From Isoetes taiwanensis (Eukaryota; Streptophyta; Lycopodiopsida; Isoetales; Isoetaceae), in the NCBI GenBank assembly GCA_021234155.1, contig JAJEKV010000031.1:15892885-15956884 (forward strand): a stretch of 64,000 bases of DNA, in the 5' to 3' direction. Made by a program: the position numbers and the translations under genes. Positions 11,467 to 21,119 of this stretch are shown in pieces. The number at the start of each line of letters is the position of its first letter. The first letter of the stretch is position 1. Under the pieces are notes generated by a model. It was not told the origin of the DNA, ran no database searches, and saw nothing but the letters and a program-made list of their open reading frames with translations.

Positions 11467-11978
11467 TTAAACAAAATAAAAACTACAACTTGTATTACCA
11501 TATTTTTGTCTCTTAGACTCCACGGTTTTAGAATATGATGAAGCCAATTGTGGTTCAGTGATGCCTGAATCTTGTATAGGTTTTAGTGCTTTTCTAGTCC
11601 CACTATCTTCTTGGATGGGTATATTATCTTCTTCTAGCATTGAAGACCTCTTTTTTGAAGCATGCTTATAAAAACTCAACCAATCTATATCCTTACCTTT
11701 AACATCATGCAAAAACCATGCTACAGCCATAACTTGACTAACCTGCCCATTTTGAACATGACTCCTTTCCTCATAGATTGCCCTATAAATGCTCAGAAAA
11801 GCCTCTTTCTTTTCTTTTTTCAGAGCCCTCAATCTATAGGATTGTTTATTCTCCACCTTTGGTCCCCAATACTTAAGATCTCTAATGGATCCACAAACTT
11901 TTCCTCATGTTTTAACAAATCCCCTGTATGATAATCCACTATCATTCAAGACATTTTTTTCCATTTCTACAACCATGA
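11467..11978 (-). pseudogene. First coding segment of the minus-strand transposon gene
   Basis: A candidate start (MVVEMEKNVLNDSGLSYRG) lies at about 11978. After a frameshift near 11920 the frame continues KYWGPKVENKQSYRLRALKK and QVSQVMAVAWFLHDVKGKDI down to 11467. It is basic, with no family recognised. As the most upstream minus-strand segment before the right terminal repeat it could be the N-terminus of the gene ending in the Ulp1-like domain. That linkage is inferred from order and orientation. Confidence 0.4.
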
Positions 11979-12089
11979 AATTTAAGAGACCAAGGATTGA
12001 ACCAACTCCACAAGGTCAAAAATCAATCAAAATTGGCACTACATACAACAAAAGCTTTGCCACAAGCTCTAGCTATGATCCGACAATCT

Positions 12090-12330
12090 TTATGCTATGA
12101 TCCACAAGCTATGATCCACAAGATCCTCCGTGGCTTCCAATCTCTATTTAGGTCTTTTCACAAGGTCAAAAATCAATGGAAACAAAATTCCAAGATCGTG
12201 ATATAGCAAAGCTTTTCCCAAAAGCTTTTCCCATGATTTGGCAAGCTATGATCCGCCAATCTCTGTTTGGTGGCTATGATCCACAAGATCTGTTTGGCTA
12301 TGATCCACAAGCTACGATCCACAAGATCTG
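12090..12330 (+). repeat. CTATGATCCACAAG repeats
   Basis: Six or more irregularly spaced copies of CTATGATCCACAAG or CTATGATCCGNCAATCT lie between 12070 and 12330, close to the right end. Position and repetition suggest subterminal repeats of the transposon. Confidence 0.6.
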
Positions 12331-12581
12331 GCTATTCTTCGGCGGTCTCTATTTAGGTCTTTTTGGTGTTTTTGGTTATTTTTTGGCGGTCCACGTTATT
12401 TTGGTCTCCGTGGCATTTGGCTTGTGTGGCAAATTCAAAAAGTCCTATTCTCGAGAAAGATATCATGCCAAAGAGAGGGAATTTTATTTTTGCACTATCA
12501 TAAATGCTAAATGATTTGAATTTTTGTGTGTACAAACCACAATCTTGAACTATGTTTTGGACTATTTTTGTGGTGCAAAAA

Positions 12582-12617
12582 TGAGCAAAATTGAGACACC
12601 ATACCATGAATCCACCC
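12582..12617 (-). repeat. Right terminal inverted repeat
   Basis: Ends TGAATCCACCC directly before TTAA, the reverse complement of the left end. A subterminal ACCACA motif lies further inside, at about 12535, mirroring TTTGTGGTTT at about 1652 and 1672. Confidence 0.75.
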
Positions 12618-12621
12618 TTAA

Positions 12622-13740
12622 AACTATTATGAGAATTTTCATAATTTACAAACTTTTACACTTTAAAAAATAGTTTAAAGAAAGTTTAGGTTCCGTTTAT
12701 TATCGATTAATTTTCAATATGTTTTATTTCATCCAAAATAAACTATTCAATAGTTATTATTAAAACATAAACGTATTCAATTTCAATTTAAAATTATGTT
12801 CTTTAAATAAATAAAAAAAATAACATTTTAATCATACAGAGTTTATTATAAATGAGAATTTAACTCTAAAAGATTAAAGTGAATATTAATTTAGAAAGCA
12901 ATTTTATATTTTAGTTTCCATCATACTTTTGATCTAAAAATAAATTGAACAGATTATTAAAATCAACAAAGTTAAAAATACATATAATCTTATCATGACA
13001 TCTTTGAAGCATATCTATTAGATTTGAATAAGTCCAAATTTTGCTAAATATGTCATGAATGCATGGCTATCTGAATAACTGATGTTTTAAACTCTGCCAA
13101 GGCAAAGATTCCGACACTATACTGGCGATGGCAGATAGGTTCTCGTTGCTCCTATAATGACATTTTCTTGCATGTTTATTCTCGCACATAAGCTATGGGG
13201 AATGGTTGCATCTTACTTCCTTGCAAGTCCAAAGTCGGCATCTGAGAGCATATTCAAGGCCTTAATCCATCAAGACGACATGGTAAGGAACATGACACCT
13301 ATCTGAGTCTTCCTTTATTCTTCTGGCGAGTCTGGCTCTGCATCATCTCTGTTGGCCACGGATATACCTTGCACAGTCTCTGCAATCTCTGTTCTTTAAC
13401 AACCACAAAGAGGCACCTAAGCACTTACAGACTATAATCATATGGTAAGCATTTATAGTATATATGTTATGAAATAAGAGACTGGTTCTATTGCTTCTTT
13501 TGAACCCACTGAGGTTCATCAGGTTTGAGACCAGAAATCCGTAGGTTCAATACGGTGTTGCCTCTAGATGTACATGAAATGATGTACTATGTGGTTTTCC
13601 ATAGACGTTGACATAATCTTCCTTACACAATCTTCCTTACTTTCTGTCTTTTTTTCATAGATCTCTTTTGTGAGAATGCTACTTACATTTAGCTTACCTG
13701 CATTTATTTACTGAGGCTGCCGCAATGATGAAGAAAAATC
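12622..13740. other. AT-rich flank without a clear gene
   Basis: Follows the transposon. 12.62-13.02 kb is extremely AT-rich. A short exon-like stretch (MVASYFLASPKSASESIFKA) can be read at about 13200-13300 on the plus strand, but no family is recognised. Confidence 0.35.
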
Positions 13741-13920
13741 GGATGCAAGAGCATAAAAGTGTTCATGTGGATATTGCAAGTCATGCTTCTTTTTTGTGCA
13801 TTGATCAGAATAGAAAGAGTCGAAGCAGAAAATCGTTTTGAGCATCAAAATACATCTTTTTCTCCATGCCAGATGCCTCTTGATTTGATTGCAACCTTTT
13901 GCTGTATATGTACAGTTGGC

Positions 13921-14835
13921 GCACTTGGCGGAGATGGAGGTTAAGCACAGATGTAATCAAGTTTTAGAAATGGGTTTTCGTTTGCATGGGATTGCAAAAG
14001 TCTTTGCTCAAGATTCGGAAGGAGATGTAACCATCGTCATGCCAGCCACATTTGCCCGGTTATGCTGAATACAGCCTAAGTTAAGTGGGTTCTTCTTTTA
14101 CCTTTCACTCTATGAAGAGATAGAAATGTTTTATAACATGTTAAGAAACAAAAGGTTTTGTGGAATTTCAATTTTATCTTGCAGCATCTGGTTGACACGT
14201 ACGATATACTTGTGAATATGCCACTTATATTTTTCTGGCGTGCAGTAAAACTTATACAAAATTCTATGTCATCATAGCTACAAAAGTCTGTTATGCAAGG
14301 TGGAAGGTGCACATGGGCAAAGCTGGCAGCTATTGCAGCCAATTGTGGAATAGAGCTTATGCTAGATGAATGTGTTTCAGAACTTAACAAGCGTCGAAAA
14401 GCTCAAAAAGAAGCTGGAAGGAATACAACACATCCAAATAACATGTTGCCAAAAGGACATCATGGGACTGTATCGCTCGTGAGTGCTCCTATGGTTTATT
14501 GAATGAAGATAGTCTAGAAAGTGCATTGCAAACTGGAGACCCATAGGCAGGTCCAACGCTAGGAAAGCTAAAACTAGTTAGAAATTATGATGGCAGCGAT
14601 AGTGATAGTGGTGCGAAAAATATGAATTTTTCATGGATTAAAGCAGGAGGACCATTAATGAGGACAGCTTCAGCTGCCAAGTTTGTTTTAGCACTTGAAG
14701 CTCATGGAGATAATAACAGTCAGTTGAACAAGGATGAACAGTAGGTTGTGGAAAATAGTGTAGAAACTGACACAGATCCGTGAATCCAAGAGTAATGTAC
14801 CCATATGAAACTGTTAAAAGATTATTATGGGTCAT
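13921..14835 (+). pseudogene. Remnant of an unrecognised multi-exon host gene
   Basis: Three protein-like stretches lie in order on the plus strand. The first is [20 protein letters not shown]...[14 protein letters not shown] (about 13930-14066). The second is QGGRCTWAKLAAIAANCGIE...ELNKRRKAQKEAG (about 14293-14420), continuing to SAPMVY. The third is LVRNYDGSDSDSGAKN...FSWIKAGGPLMRTASAAKF (about 14568-14700). Composition and spacing look like exons of a conserved plant protein, but I cannot name it. In-frame stops (at about 14500 and 14545) and the LINE starting at 14.86 kb argue for a pseudogene. The TTAA transposon upstream may sit in an intron of the same gene. Confidence 0.4.
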
Positions 14836-14866
14836 AGTTTCATGTGATGCTTAAATTCTAAGGCTC

Positions 14867-15262
14867 ATGAAATTGAAGGACAAAGGCCCCATGATTCTGG
14901 TGGGCGACCTGAATGCTAAGACGAAGCAAGAACATGCACAAGTCATGAACATCAATGAGATAGATGGACAATGGACGCAAACAGAAAGAGAAGATGAGTG
15001 GAAAAGGCAGACAAAAGACAAAGCGGTAATGAATGCCAAAGGGTTACTGTTGTTAGAGATATGCACTACAACAAGAGTAGTCATAAGAAATGGAATGTCG
15101 AGGTGGGCCAATATAGGTGAATTCACAAGCCAGAACATGCATGGTAAAGGCATAGTAGACTATGTGATAATGAACGAGAAGGCAGCAACTGACATCTCAC
15201 AAATGAGACTCTCAGAATGGCCGATAGGGAAGAGGGAATGCTATAGACCGATCCAAATCTAG
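14867..15262 (+). pseudogene. LINE endonuclease (APE-type), C-terminal half
   Basis: Open frame with ILVGDLNAKTKQE (the GDxN catalytic motif of apurinic-type endonucleases), then NGMSRWANIGEFTS and GKGIVDYVIMNEKA, the S-x-IDYV motif near the end of the domain. The N-terminal catalytic Glu and the rest of the fold are absent because the element is truncated at about 14860. The protein would nick target DNA during LINE insertion. The frame ends at a TAG at 15260. Confidence 0.7.
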
Positions 15263-15895
15263 TAAGGCAGAAAAAGATAAGACAAATGGAAACAGCAAAT
15301 GAAAAGGTAAATGCAAAATTTAGAATGCAATTCAAGGAGAAGCGCTCTGACCAATTCAGAGACAAAATCAAAATGGAAATGGATAATTGGGGATTGGAAG
15401 AGTACAACGCAGAAGAAAACGGAAATAGACTCAGCGAAGTCCTAGTATAAATAGCCATATAGATGTTCGGCGAGAAAAGAAGCAGCAGAAAGAATCAGGC
15501 ATTTAACGCGTCAGTGTGTTATGATGATGAGTGTAGGGAACAGAAAAGAAAGGTCAAACAAAAAAGGGGAACAAAAGAGTATGGGGAGGAGAGATCGATA
15601 TATCTGAAACTACGAAAGGCAAAGAGGAATAGGAATTTGCTACAATGTCAATAGGATCTAGCAGAAATGTTAAAAAAATAGTCGAAGCGATTTCAGACAA
15701 GGAATGAAAAGAAAAAGAGCAGGACAGAACAAAGGAACAGAAGCACCACGTGAATGGGGGAATTGATTAGGAACGATATCTGGAACGGCTATATAAAACA
15801 GGTGCAACACCAATAATTATGCTAAAAGGGGGGCAAACACCATATTTCAGAAGACAAGAGGTCATGATACTCTACAAAAGATATCAAACAATAAA

Positions 15896-16700
15896 GTGGC
15901 AGACCTATATGGCCTTACAGTGGAGATGCTGAAATGTCTGGATACCTTAATAATAGCAATAGTCACAGACATTTTCGACAATGTAATCCACGTCGGCTTA
16001 CCAGAAAAATGGAACAGGATCATACCTTTGCACAAAGGGAAAAACGTGGATGAACCTGGGAATTACAGAACAATAATGGTAAGCTCTATTTTCGCAAAAT
16101 GGTTTGGAAAAGAGTTGGATAGTAAGCTTACACACTGGGCGGAGGAAGAAAAGCTGCTAGCTCATGGGCAGGCAGGGTTTAAGCCGGATCACTCAACAAC
16201 GGACCATTTGATCACACTCCAGATACTAATAGAACAGACCAGAGTAGAAAACAAGAAAATGCATATGTTGTTTTGTAGAATTCAAAAAAGCATTTGACAG
16301 TGTACCTAGGGAGAAATTGTTACAGAGATTGATAGACCTCAAAGCCCTGGAAGTTATGATATGATACATTGCCCGGTTATACCAGAGAGTCTATGCTAAA
16401 ATGAAACAGGATAGACAAGCAATCGATTGTGACACAAGGGTAAAGCAAGGATGTCCACTATCACCTACGCTGTTTGGAAATATAGATGCACTGCAGCAAT
16501 TCATAAGGGACTGGGGACATGGATGCACTGACCCTGGGACAGACAAGGGTTCCTATAATGCTATGCGCAGATGATTTGAGTATGATAGCCACCAAACCTC
16601 AAGGGATGCACAAAATGCTGGAACTCCTAAAAGAATTGGCGTCAAAGCCAGACACAAACCATTCAAATATATGGACATGACTTGGAAGAGGCAACATCAT
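15896..16700 (+). pseudogene. LINE reverse transcriptase
   Basis: Frame-shifted RT with PGNYRTIMVSSIFAKWF, AHGQAGFKPDHSTTDHL, then EFKKAFDSVPREKL (palm motif with the first Asp), VKQGCPLSPTLFG (about 16440) and LCADDLSMIA (about 16558), where the F/YxDD box is CADD. The DHSTTDH motif is common in seedless-plant and algal LINEs as far as I recall. Frame changes near 16280 and 16540 and a stop within KALEVMI*YIA make it inactive. Confidence 0.75.
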
Positions 16701-16844
16701 ACAAATATCTAGGATATGACGCGCATGGCACAAGAAAATGGGCAAAGGGGCAGACGTTAGATTCCAAACAGCTACAAGAAATTACTATATAATGAAGAAT
16801 TTCTGTAATAGAGGTAGAATCATTAACTGTGAGACTCACTAGTT

Positions 16845-17540
16845 GTGGCAATACAGTTATATGGAGCAGAAGCATGGGGGCCCAGTATGGCTGATGGGAA
16901 ATGGGAGAAATGGGAAGGCATCGTTCGACAATGGCACAGGCAAGAGTTCAAAGTGAGAACGCACACACCAGTGGCGACAATGGTATACGAAACAGGAGAG
17001 AAACTAATGGAAATCAGGGCATGGAAAAGGACAGTAGGATAATAAGGGATAATACGATCAGAAAACTCAAAAAATTGTCCATGGTGGCGATCCGAGAATT
17101 AGCCAAGCAACACATAACCACATGACTAGGATGGTTCAGGGATGTGGCACATTGGACAAGAAGTCTAGGCCTAAACTTGAGTGACATATTGAAAGAAGGG
17201 AAATGGGATGAGGAATGGATAGAGACCCCCATGAAGGCATGACTAGTAGGCACAGTGGGACAAAAACTCTATGATTCCTGGAGGTATTCAATCCCAGCCA
17301 ATAGATCGGCCAAAAACTATATAGGAACAGCTGAATAGGGAAGACTAGGAGGGACATAGTAGCAAAATTTAGAATAGGGAGCCACGAACTCAGGATCGAA
17401 AAAGGGTGATGGGGAAAGTTGAGTAGGGAAGACTGCATATGTCAGATATACGACATGGGTGAAGTTGAAGATGAAAATCATATGCTCAATCGATGCACAG
17501 CATACGCAGATATAAGAGGCGGATTCCAGAAGATAGGGTG
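16845..17540 (+). pseudogene. LINE ORF2 C-terminal region with zinc-knuckle
   Basis: QLYGAEAWGPSMADGKWEKW and MVYETGEKLMEIRAWKR continue the RT thumb and connection region. At 17428-17520 EDCICQIYDMGEVEDENHML followed by NRC matches the Cx2C...H...C zf-RVT knuckle found at the end of many plant LINE ORF2 proteins. Frameshifts separate the two parts. Confidence 0.6.
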
Positions 17541-17893
17541 AGACGGGTACACATCCTCATGTCACAGGATAGTACATTAATAGACAGATGCAATTGGGGA
17601 AATGATGGATAGACACCGAAAGGAGCACCAAGACAAAGGGTTCATAATATGTCCCGATTTCAAAATGGGACATTGGAGCCCACCAATGTGTACAGCTCAA
17701 AGCTATTGATAATAAAGCGCTCTTGCATGTCCATGAAGCCAATTATAAGTGGGGCGTGGGTACCATATAGGATTGAGATAAGCCTACAGATAGGCTATAT
17801 TATACCAGTGTGTCTCGTTTGTAGCAACCCACAAGGGAAGCTCGCACACATTACACCAAGTCATGTGGCCTCGTGACACTAAGGACTATAATT

Positions 17894-17931
17894 GTATTCT
17901 ATTCTATCCTATTCTATTCTATTATATACGT
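17894..17931 (+). repeat. ATTCT microsatellite tail of LINE
   Basis: GTATTCTATTCTATCCTATTC-type pentamer run. Simple-repeat 3' tails are typical of some LINE clades. A similar run occurs at 18098-18124. Confidence 0.8.
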
Positions 17932-17935
17932 GTAT

Positions 17936-18126
17936 ATTTGTATATTTGTATAGTTTGACAACATTCTTATTGTTGCCACGGTTTTCCCCCGAAAGCCCTT
18001 CAAGGCCAGATTTTTTTTTTAATCTAGACAGTAATAAGTATATTGTACTCTTTGTCTTAAGTCCCATATGCCAATTGGTCTCTGTGGACGATAAAAACTA
18101 GTCTATTCTATTCTATTCTATTCCAT
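17936..18126 (+). mobile_element. Short LINE 3' end with TTCTA tail
   Basis: The segment ends in AGTCCCATATGCCAATTGG...TGTGGACGATAAAAAC followed by (TTCTA)n. This matches the 3' boxes at 35.86-35.93 (minus) and 40.58-40.66 kb. It is a severely 5'-truncated LINE copy placed directly after the larger LINE. Confidence 0.6.
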
Positions 18127-18190
18127 TAGCTCCACCCAGATCACCATGTCTCGCCACCTTGACTATTGAAGTAGCTTCCTCTTCTACTCG

Positions 18191-19295
18191 GCCACTTGAT
18201 TGTATCTCAGGACCCATCCTAGGAATGCCACGGTCCTATTGCCATAACAATAGAACTGATAACAGAATCGACATTCCTTGGATGGAGACGCTCATTAACA
18301 TTTCCTCCTATTTATACCACCCTTCTTCTCCCTTGTTTTTATTGGCGTTCTCTTGAGCTTCTCCTAATATTGCTGCTTTGGCTCTACTCAGTTTTCCACC
18401 CGCCCTTTCCTTCTTTATGTCATGGGTTGGATGGCTCATTTGCTCTATAGACCTATGATTGTGTTGTTTTTTCAATTGTCTATTGTTTATCTTCTATGTT
18501 TCTCGGTGTGGCATTGTAGCCTCCATGGTAATATTTATTAATCAATTTTTCTCGGTGTGGCATTGTCGCCTCCGACATTATAATACTTATTATTCATTTC
18601 TCGCGGCGTGGCTGTACCCTCTGAGGCAGCACTAATCAGATGTTTTTTCTACGATGGTCATTCCGTAAACGGTCATGATTGGTCGGTTGTTGTTTCTTTC
18701 TCGGTGTGGCCCTGGAGCCTCCGAGCTTTATTATTCTCGAAATTATTGCACTTTGGCACGCACCTTTGCGTAAAGCTCCTAACTGTCTAACAGGTCATTC
18801 TCCTTTTCAGACTTTATACTGCAGGTTCCTCCATGAGATCTCTCAGTTGTCGGATGGCACAGGGTCGAATTCCTCCTTGGGGATGCCTTGCCATTCTGCT
18901 CGTTTCAAAGCGTTTCTTGGTTGATGTATGCTAGAGGTCGAGCTTCAGCCTTTGCATGCTTCAACTTTTGGTTTTGCACGACGTATTCGAGTTGCCTTCA
19001 TTCTAGTTCGGGTGCTGCAGGCATTCCTCGAGAGCATTGGCGATCGTTTCTCATTAGGGTTTTCCTCGAAAACCTGCAAGGGCGGGATTTTTCATCCCGA
19101 TGACAAGTTGTTGCCAGTTTCTCTGACCTTTGTCTCGCTGAAGCAGCAAATGGATCATACTTTAACCTGTTTTCTTCATTTCCATCATGTTGTCGATTAT
19201 TGTCTAGTTCCAGAGCATGTTTATCAATATTTTCAAACATTTCTATCCCTAGAACATTAGCCATTTGATTGTATCTCAGGAGCCATCCTAGGAAT
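18191..19295 (+). mobile_element. Direct-repeat/hairpin element, copy A
   Basis: Bounded by 36-bp direct repeats (18191-18226 and 19260-19295; two differences). The first repeat runs into a nested hairpin: outer arms CATCCTAGGAATG (18215) and CATTCCTTGGATG (18272), inner arms CTATTG (18236) and CAATAG (18248). The body contains four TCTCGGTGTGGC...GCCTCC mini-hairpin units (about 18501, 18551, 18597 and 18699) and a GGCGAT...TTGCC 3' hairpin block (19039-19115). No coding capacity is seen. The body is clearly homologous to copy B at 41.8 kb. Confidence 0.7.
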
Positions 19296-19299
19296 ATGG

Positions 19300-20150
19300 T
19301 CTCTTTTTTATCACCAAATGCCTTGGAAGCTTACAACATGGGATTATTACCTTTTCATGGTACATGCAAGAAAGTTTTTTATTCTGCTTGGCAAAATGTC
19401 GAGAAAAAAAAAAAAAGCAAGTTCTTTTTTTTCTGCATGCAAGAGGAATATTTTTTGTTGGCATTTCTTTTGCGTCAATAATTTCCCTAGAAGATTTCAA
19501 TAGTAATTGTTAAGTTAACAATGCAATTTAGACCTCCATTTGTACAACCCAAAAGATATAGTAACATCCTTAAATAGGTAGATAGGGATAACAATAGCAC
19601 GCAGTGTTTAATACACACTATTATTGTATATTAGAAGCTTATGATAGCACTTTGGAACATAATTTTCATAAACAATGAGCAATTTGCACAATGCTGGTGT
19701 CAATGTTAATTTTAGAATGCTAATGCCATTAAGGTTGTCATCGAACATTCACAAGAACTCATGATAATGCTGTGGTTCTCTTAATATAATGGAATAACAT
19801 GGGCTTGACTAACGGACTTTGCGTTGTATAATGGAATAAGACGAACTTGACTAACGGACTTGATTAACGCACACAACAATGATGTTGCGGAAATCAGTCA
19901 TGATTTCTAGGAGAAGTCATAAAGAATAGCTTATGCACGGCAATGCCGAGCACTTGTTTACTAGTATATGCATTAAAATGTTGGGAAATAGTTTCTTAGC
20001 TTGAATTTAAATATAATGAATGATGTGCGAATGTGCTTTTGTATATTGGGTATATTCAACCAGCAAATAATGCCACTGCATAATGGACAAAATACATTGA
20101 ATCAAACACCAGTAGGATTTGCATGTTGATATGCGAAGTGGTTTACACTA
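19300..20150. other. Gene-free AT-rich sequence
   Basis: No coding signal. It contains a ~35-bp direct duplication (ATAATGGAATAA...TTGACTAACGGACTT at 19788 and 19828). Confidence 0.5.
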
Positions 20151-20222
20151 TCTACTCTTATATAATTTATATACACCAAGATTCGATGCCTTGATGCCTC
20201 TTTGATTCCCGAGTGGGGGAAA
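20151..20222 (+). repeat. Helitron 5'-end-like sequence, copy 1
   Basis: TCTACTCTTATATAAT... is followed by ATTCGATGCCTTGATGCCTC and CCCGAGTGGGGGAA. It is nearly identical to 26164-26235, just upstream of the RepHel gene. It starts with TC after an A, as Helitron 5' ends do. Confidence 0.6.
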
Positions 20223-20587
20223 AAATAGGGTCGCGATAAAATAAAAATGAAAAAAAAAACCACGGGTGGGCAGACAACTGTCGGCCAAGATATTTTTCGA
20301 TCTTTGACAAACGGCACTTCCGAAATCGTTTGGGCGTGATGGTGTGACAAACGGCATCTGGAAATTGGTTTGGGCCTGATAGAATCTGTTCTTGAAGGGA
20401 CTGAAAAGACAAATGATAATGTGGCATTGCTTACAGTTGTGTTTGATCGACAGTTGTTGGAGCAGATTATCTACTGCGATTTGATAGTTATAATGAGAGT
20501 TAATGCTGCCGGTTGATGAGGTGACGGAACAATGGATTTGCATGTATATAAGCATGAGCCCTGTTTGTTGTGTCGAATGCTTGAGGT

Positions 20588-21115
20588 ATGGCTCTTAGGA
20601 AACGGAAGTATGAGGAGACTATTATCGATGGAGAGGATGCTATGTTACCAGTACCCAAAAGGGCAAGATTGGATGAATGGTTTGAAGGTTTTGCGAGCTG
20701 CATTGGCTGTGATGATGAATTTGAGAGTGATGAGGGTAACGAGTTATTTTTACAGTATAAGTTTGAGACGGATATAGCTGTAGATGATGCATTCCAGTGG
20801 GATTATCCGGAAGCATTGCAATGGGATTGCACTCTTGATAGTAGAGTTCCGAGTTTAGAGGATGTAAGCGTTGCATTTAACAGCATGGATGATCCTCTGC
20901 TTAATTTTGTTGATATGGCTCTTCCTGAGGTGAGTTTGGATCCAAATGTGCCTATAGAAGTCTTATTCGACTATGATGTAGTTTTCCATTGTGAGGATTG
21001 CTTTCGTCTGGTTAGGATTGAAGATGCCGAGGATGGCAAGTTTAACCGTTGTTGTAGTTGCTTGAAGAAAATGGTGAAAAATTGGATCCTAGAAGATGGT
21101 GAAAAGGATGGATGA
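20588..21115 (+). CDS. Unrecognised acidic 175-aa protein with Cys pairs
   Basis: An intact ATG-started frame of 175 residues ending GEKDG*. It begins with a basic segment (MALRKRKYEETIIDGEDAML, KRARLDEWF), a nuclear-signal-like start, then a strongly acidic middle, and ends with FHCEDCFRLVRIEDAEDGKF followed by NRCCSCLKKM. The two CxxC pairs could form a zinc site. Family unknown. It lies 370 bp after the first Helitron 5'-end-like sequence and in the same orientation as RepHel, so it may be carried by the Helitron. A nearby duplicated TGACAAACGGCA segment (20305 and 20346) could be regulatory. Confidence 0.5.
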   Translation: MALRKRKYEETIIDGEDAMLPVPKRARLDEWFEGFASCIGCDDEFESDEGNELFLQYKFETDIAVDDAFQWDYPEALQWDCTLDSRVPSLEDVSVAFNSMDDPLLNFVDMALPEVSLDPNVPIEVLFDYDVVFHCEDCFRLVRIEDAEDGKFNRCCSCLKKMVKNWILEDGEKDG

Positions 21116-21119
21116 CGCG

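Larger units (their letters stand above)
1572..12621. mobile_element. 11-kb DNA transposon with TTAA target duplication
   Basis: TTAA occurs at 1572-1575 and 12618-12621. Immediately inside, the left end reads GGGTGGATTCA (1576-1586) and the right end reads its exact reverse complement (12607-12617), with weaker complementarity beyond that. Flanking and internal repeats of TGTGGTT point inward from both ends. The interior holds a plus-strand transposase (1.97-5.28 kb) and minus-strand genes with FCP1-like and Ulp1-like domains (7.09-11.98 kb). TTAA duplication is known from the piggyBac and Kolobok groups. The transposase seen here is not a piggyBac protein I recognise, so the superfamily is left open. 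All coding parts carry stops or frameshifts, so this copy is probably inactive. Confidence 0.8.
14860..17935 (+). mobile_element. LINE (non-LTR retrotransposon), decayed
   Basis: Endonuclease, reverse transcriptase and C-terminal zinc-knuckle remnants lie in the right order and end in an ATTCT microsatellite tail (17894-17931). The 5' part, including any ORF1 and the first half of the endonuclease, is missing, so the copy is 5'-truncated, as is typical for LINEs. Several frameshifts and stops break ORF2. The clade is not resolved. Confidence 0.75.

Noticed and set aside
1576-12617. piggyBac assignment based on TTAA
   Set aside because: The transposase motifs (SDG, HGKGEHDG, Cys clusters) do not resemble piggyBac as I know it, so only the target site is shared.
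18191-19295. Direct repeats of the hairpin family as ordinary target-site duplications
   Set aside because: The repeats of copies A, B, C and E can be aligned with each other (GGACC...GAATGC) and form half of an internal hairpin, which random target DNA would not. Kept open as the refuting alternative in the finding.
18191-19295. Hammerhead-ribozyme retroelement (retrozyme or Penelope-like) explanation for the direct-repeat/hairpin family
   Set aside because: I looked for the CTGATGA and GAAA core pieces in a fitting arrangement and did not find them in copies A, B or E.
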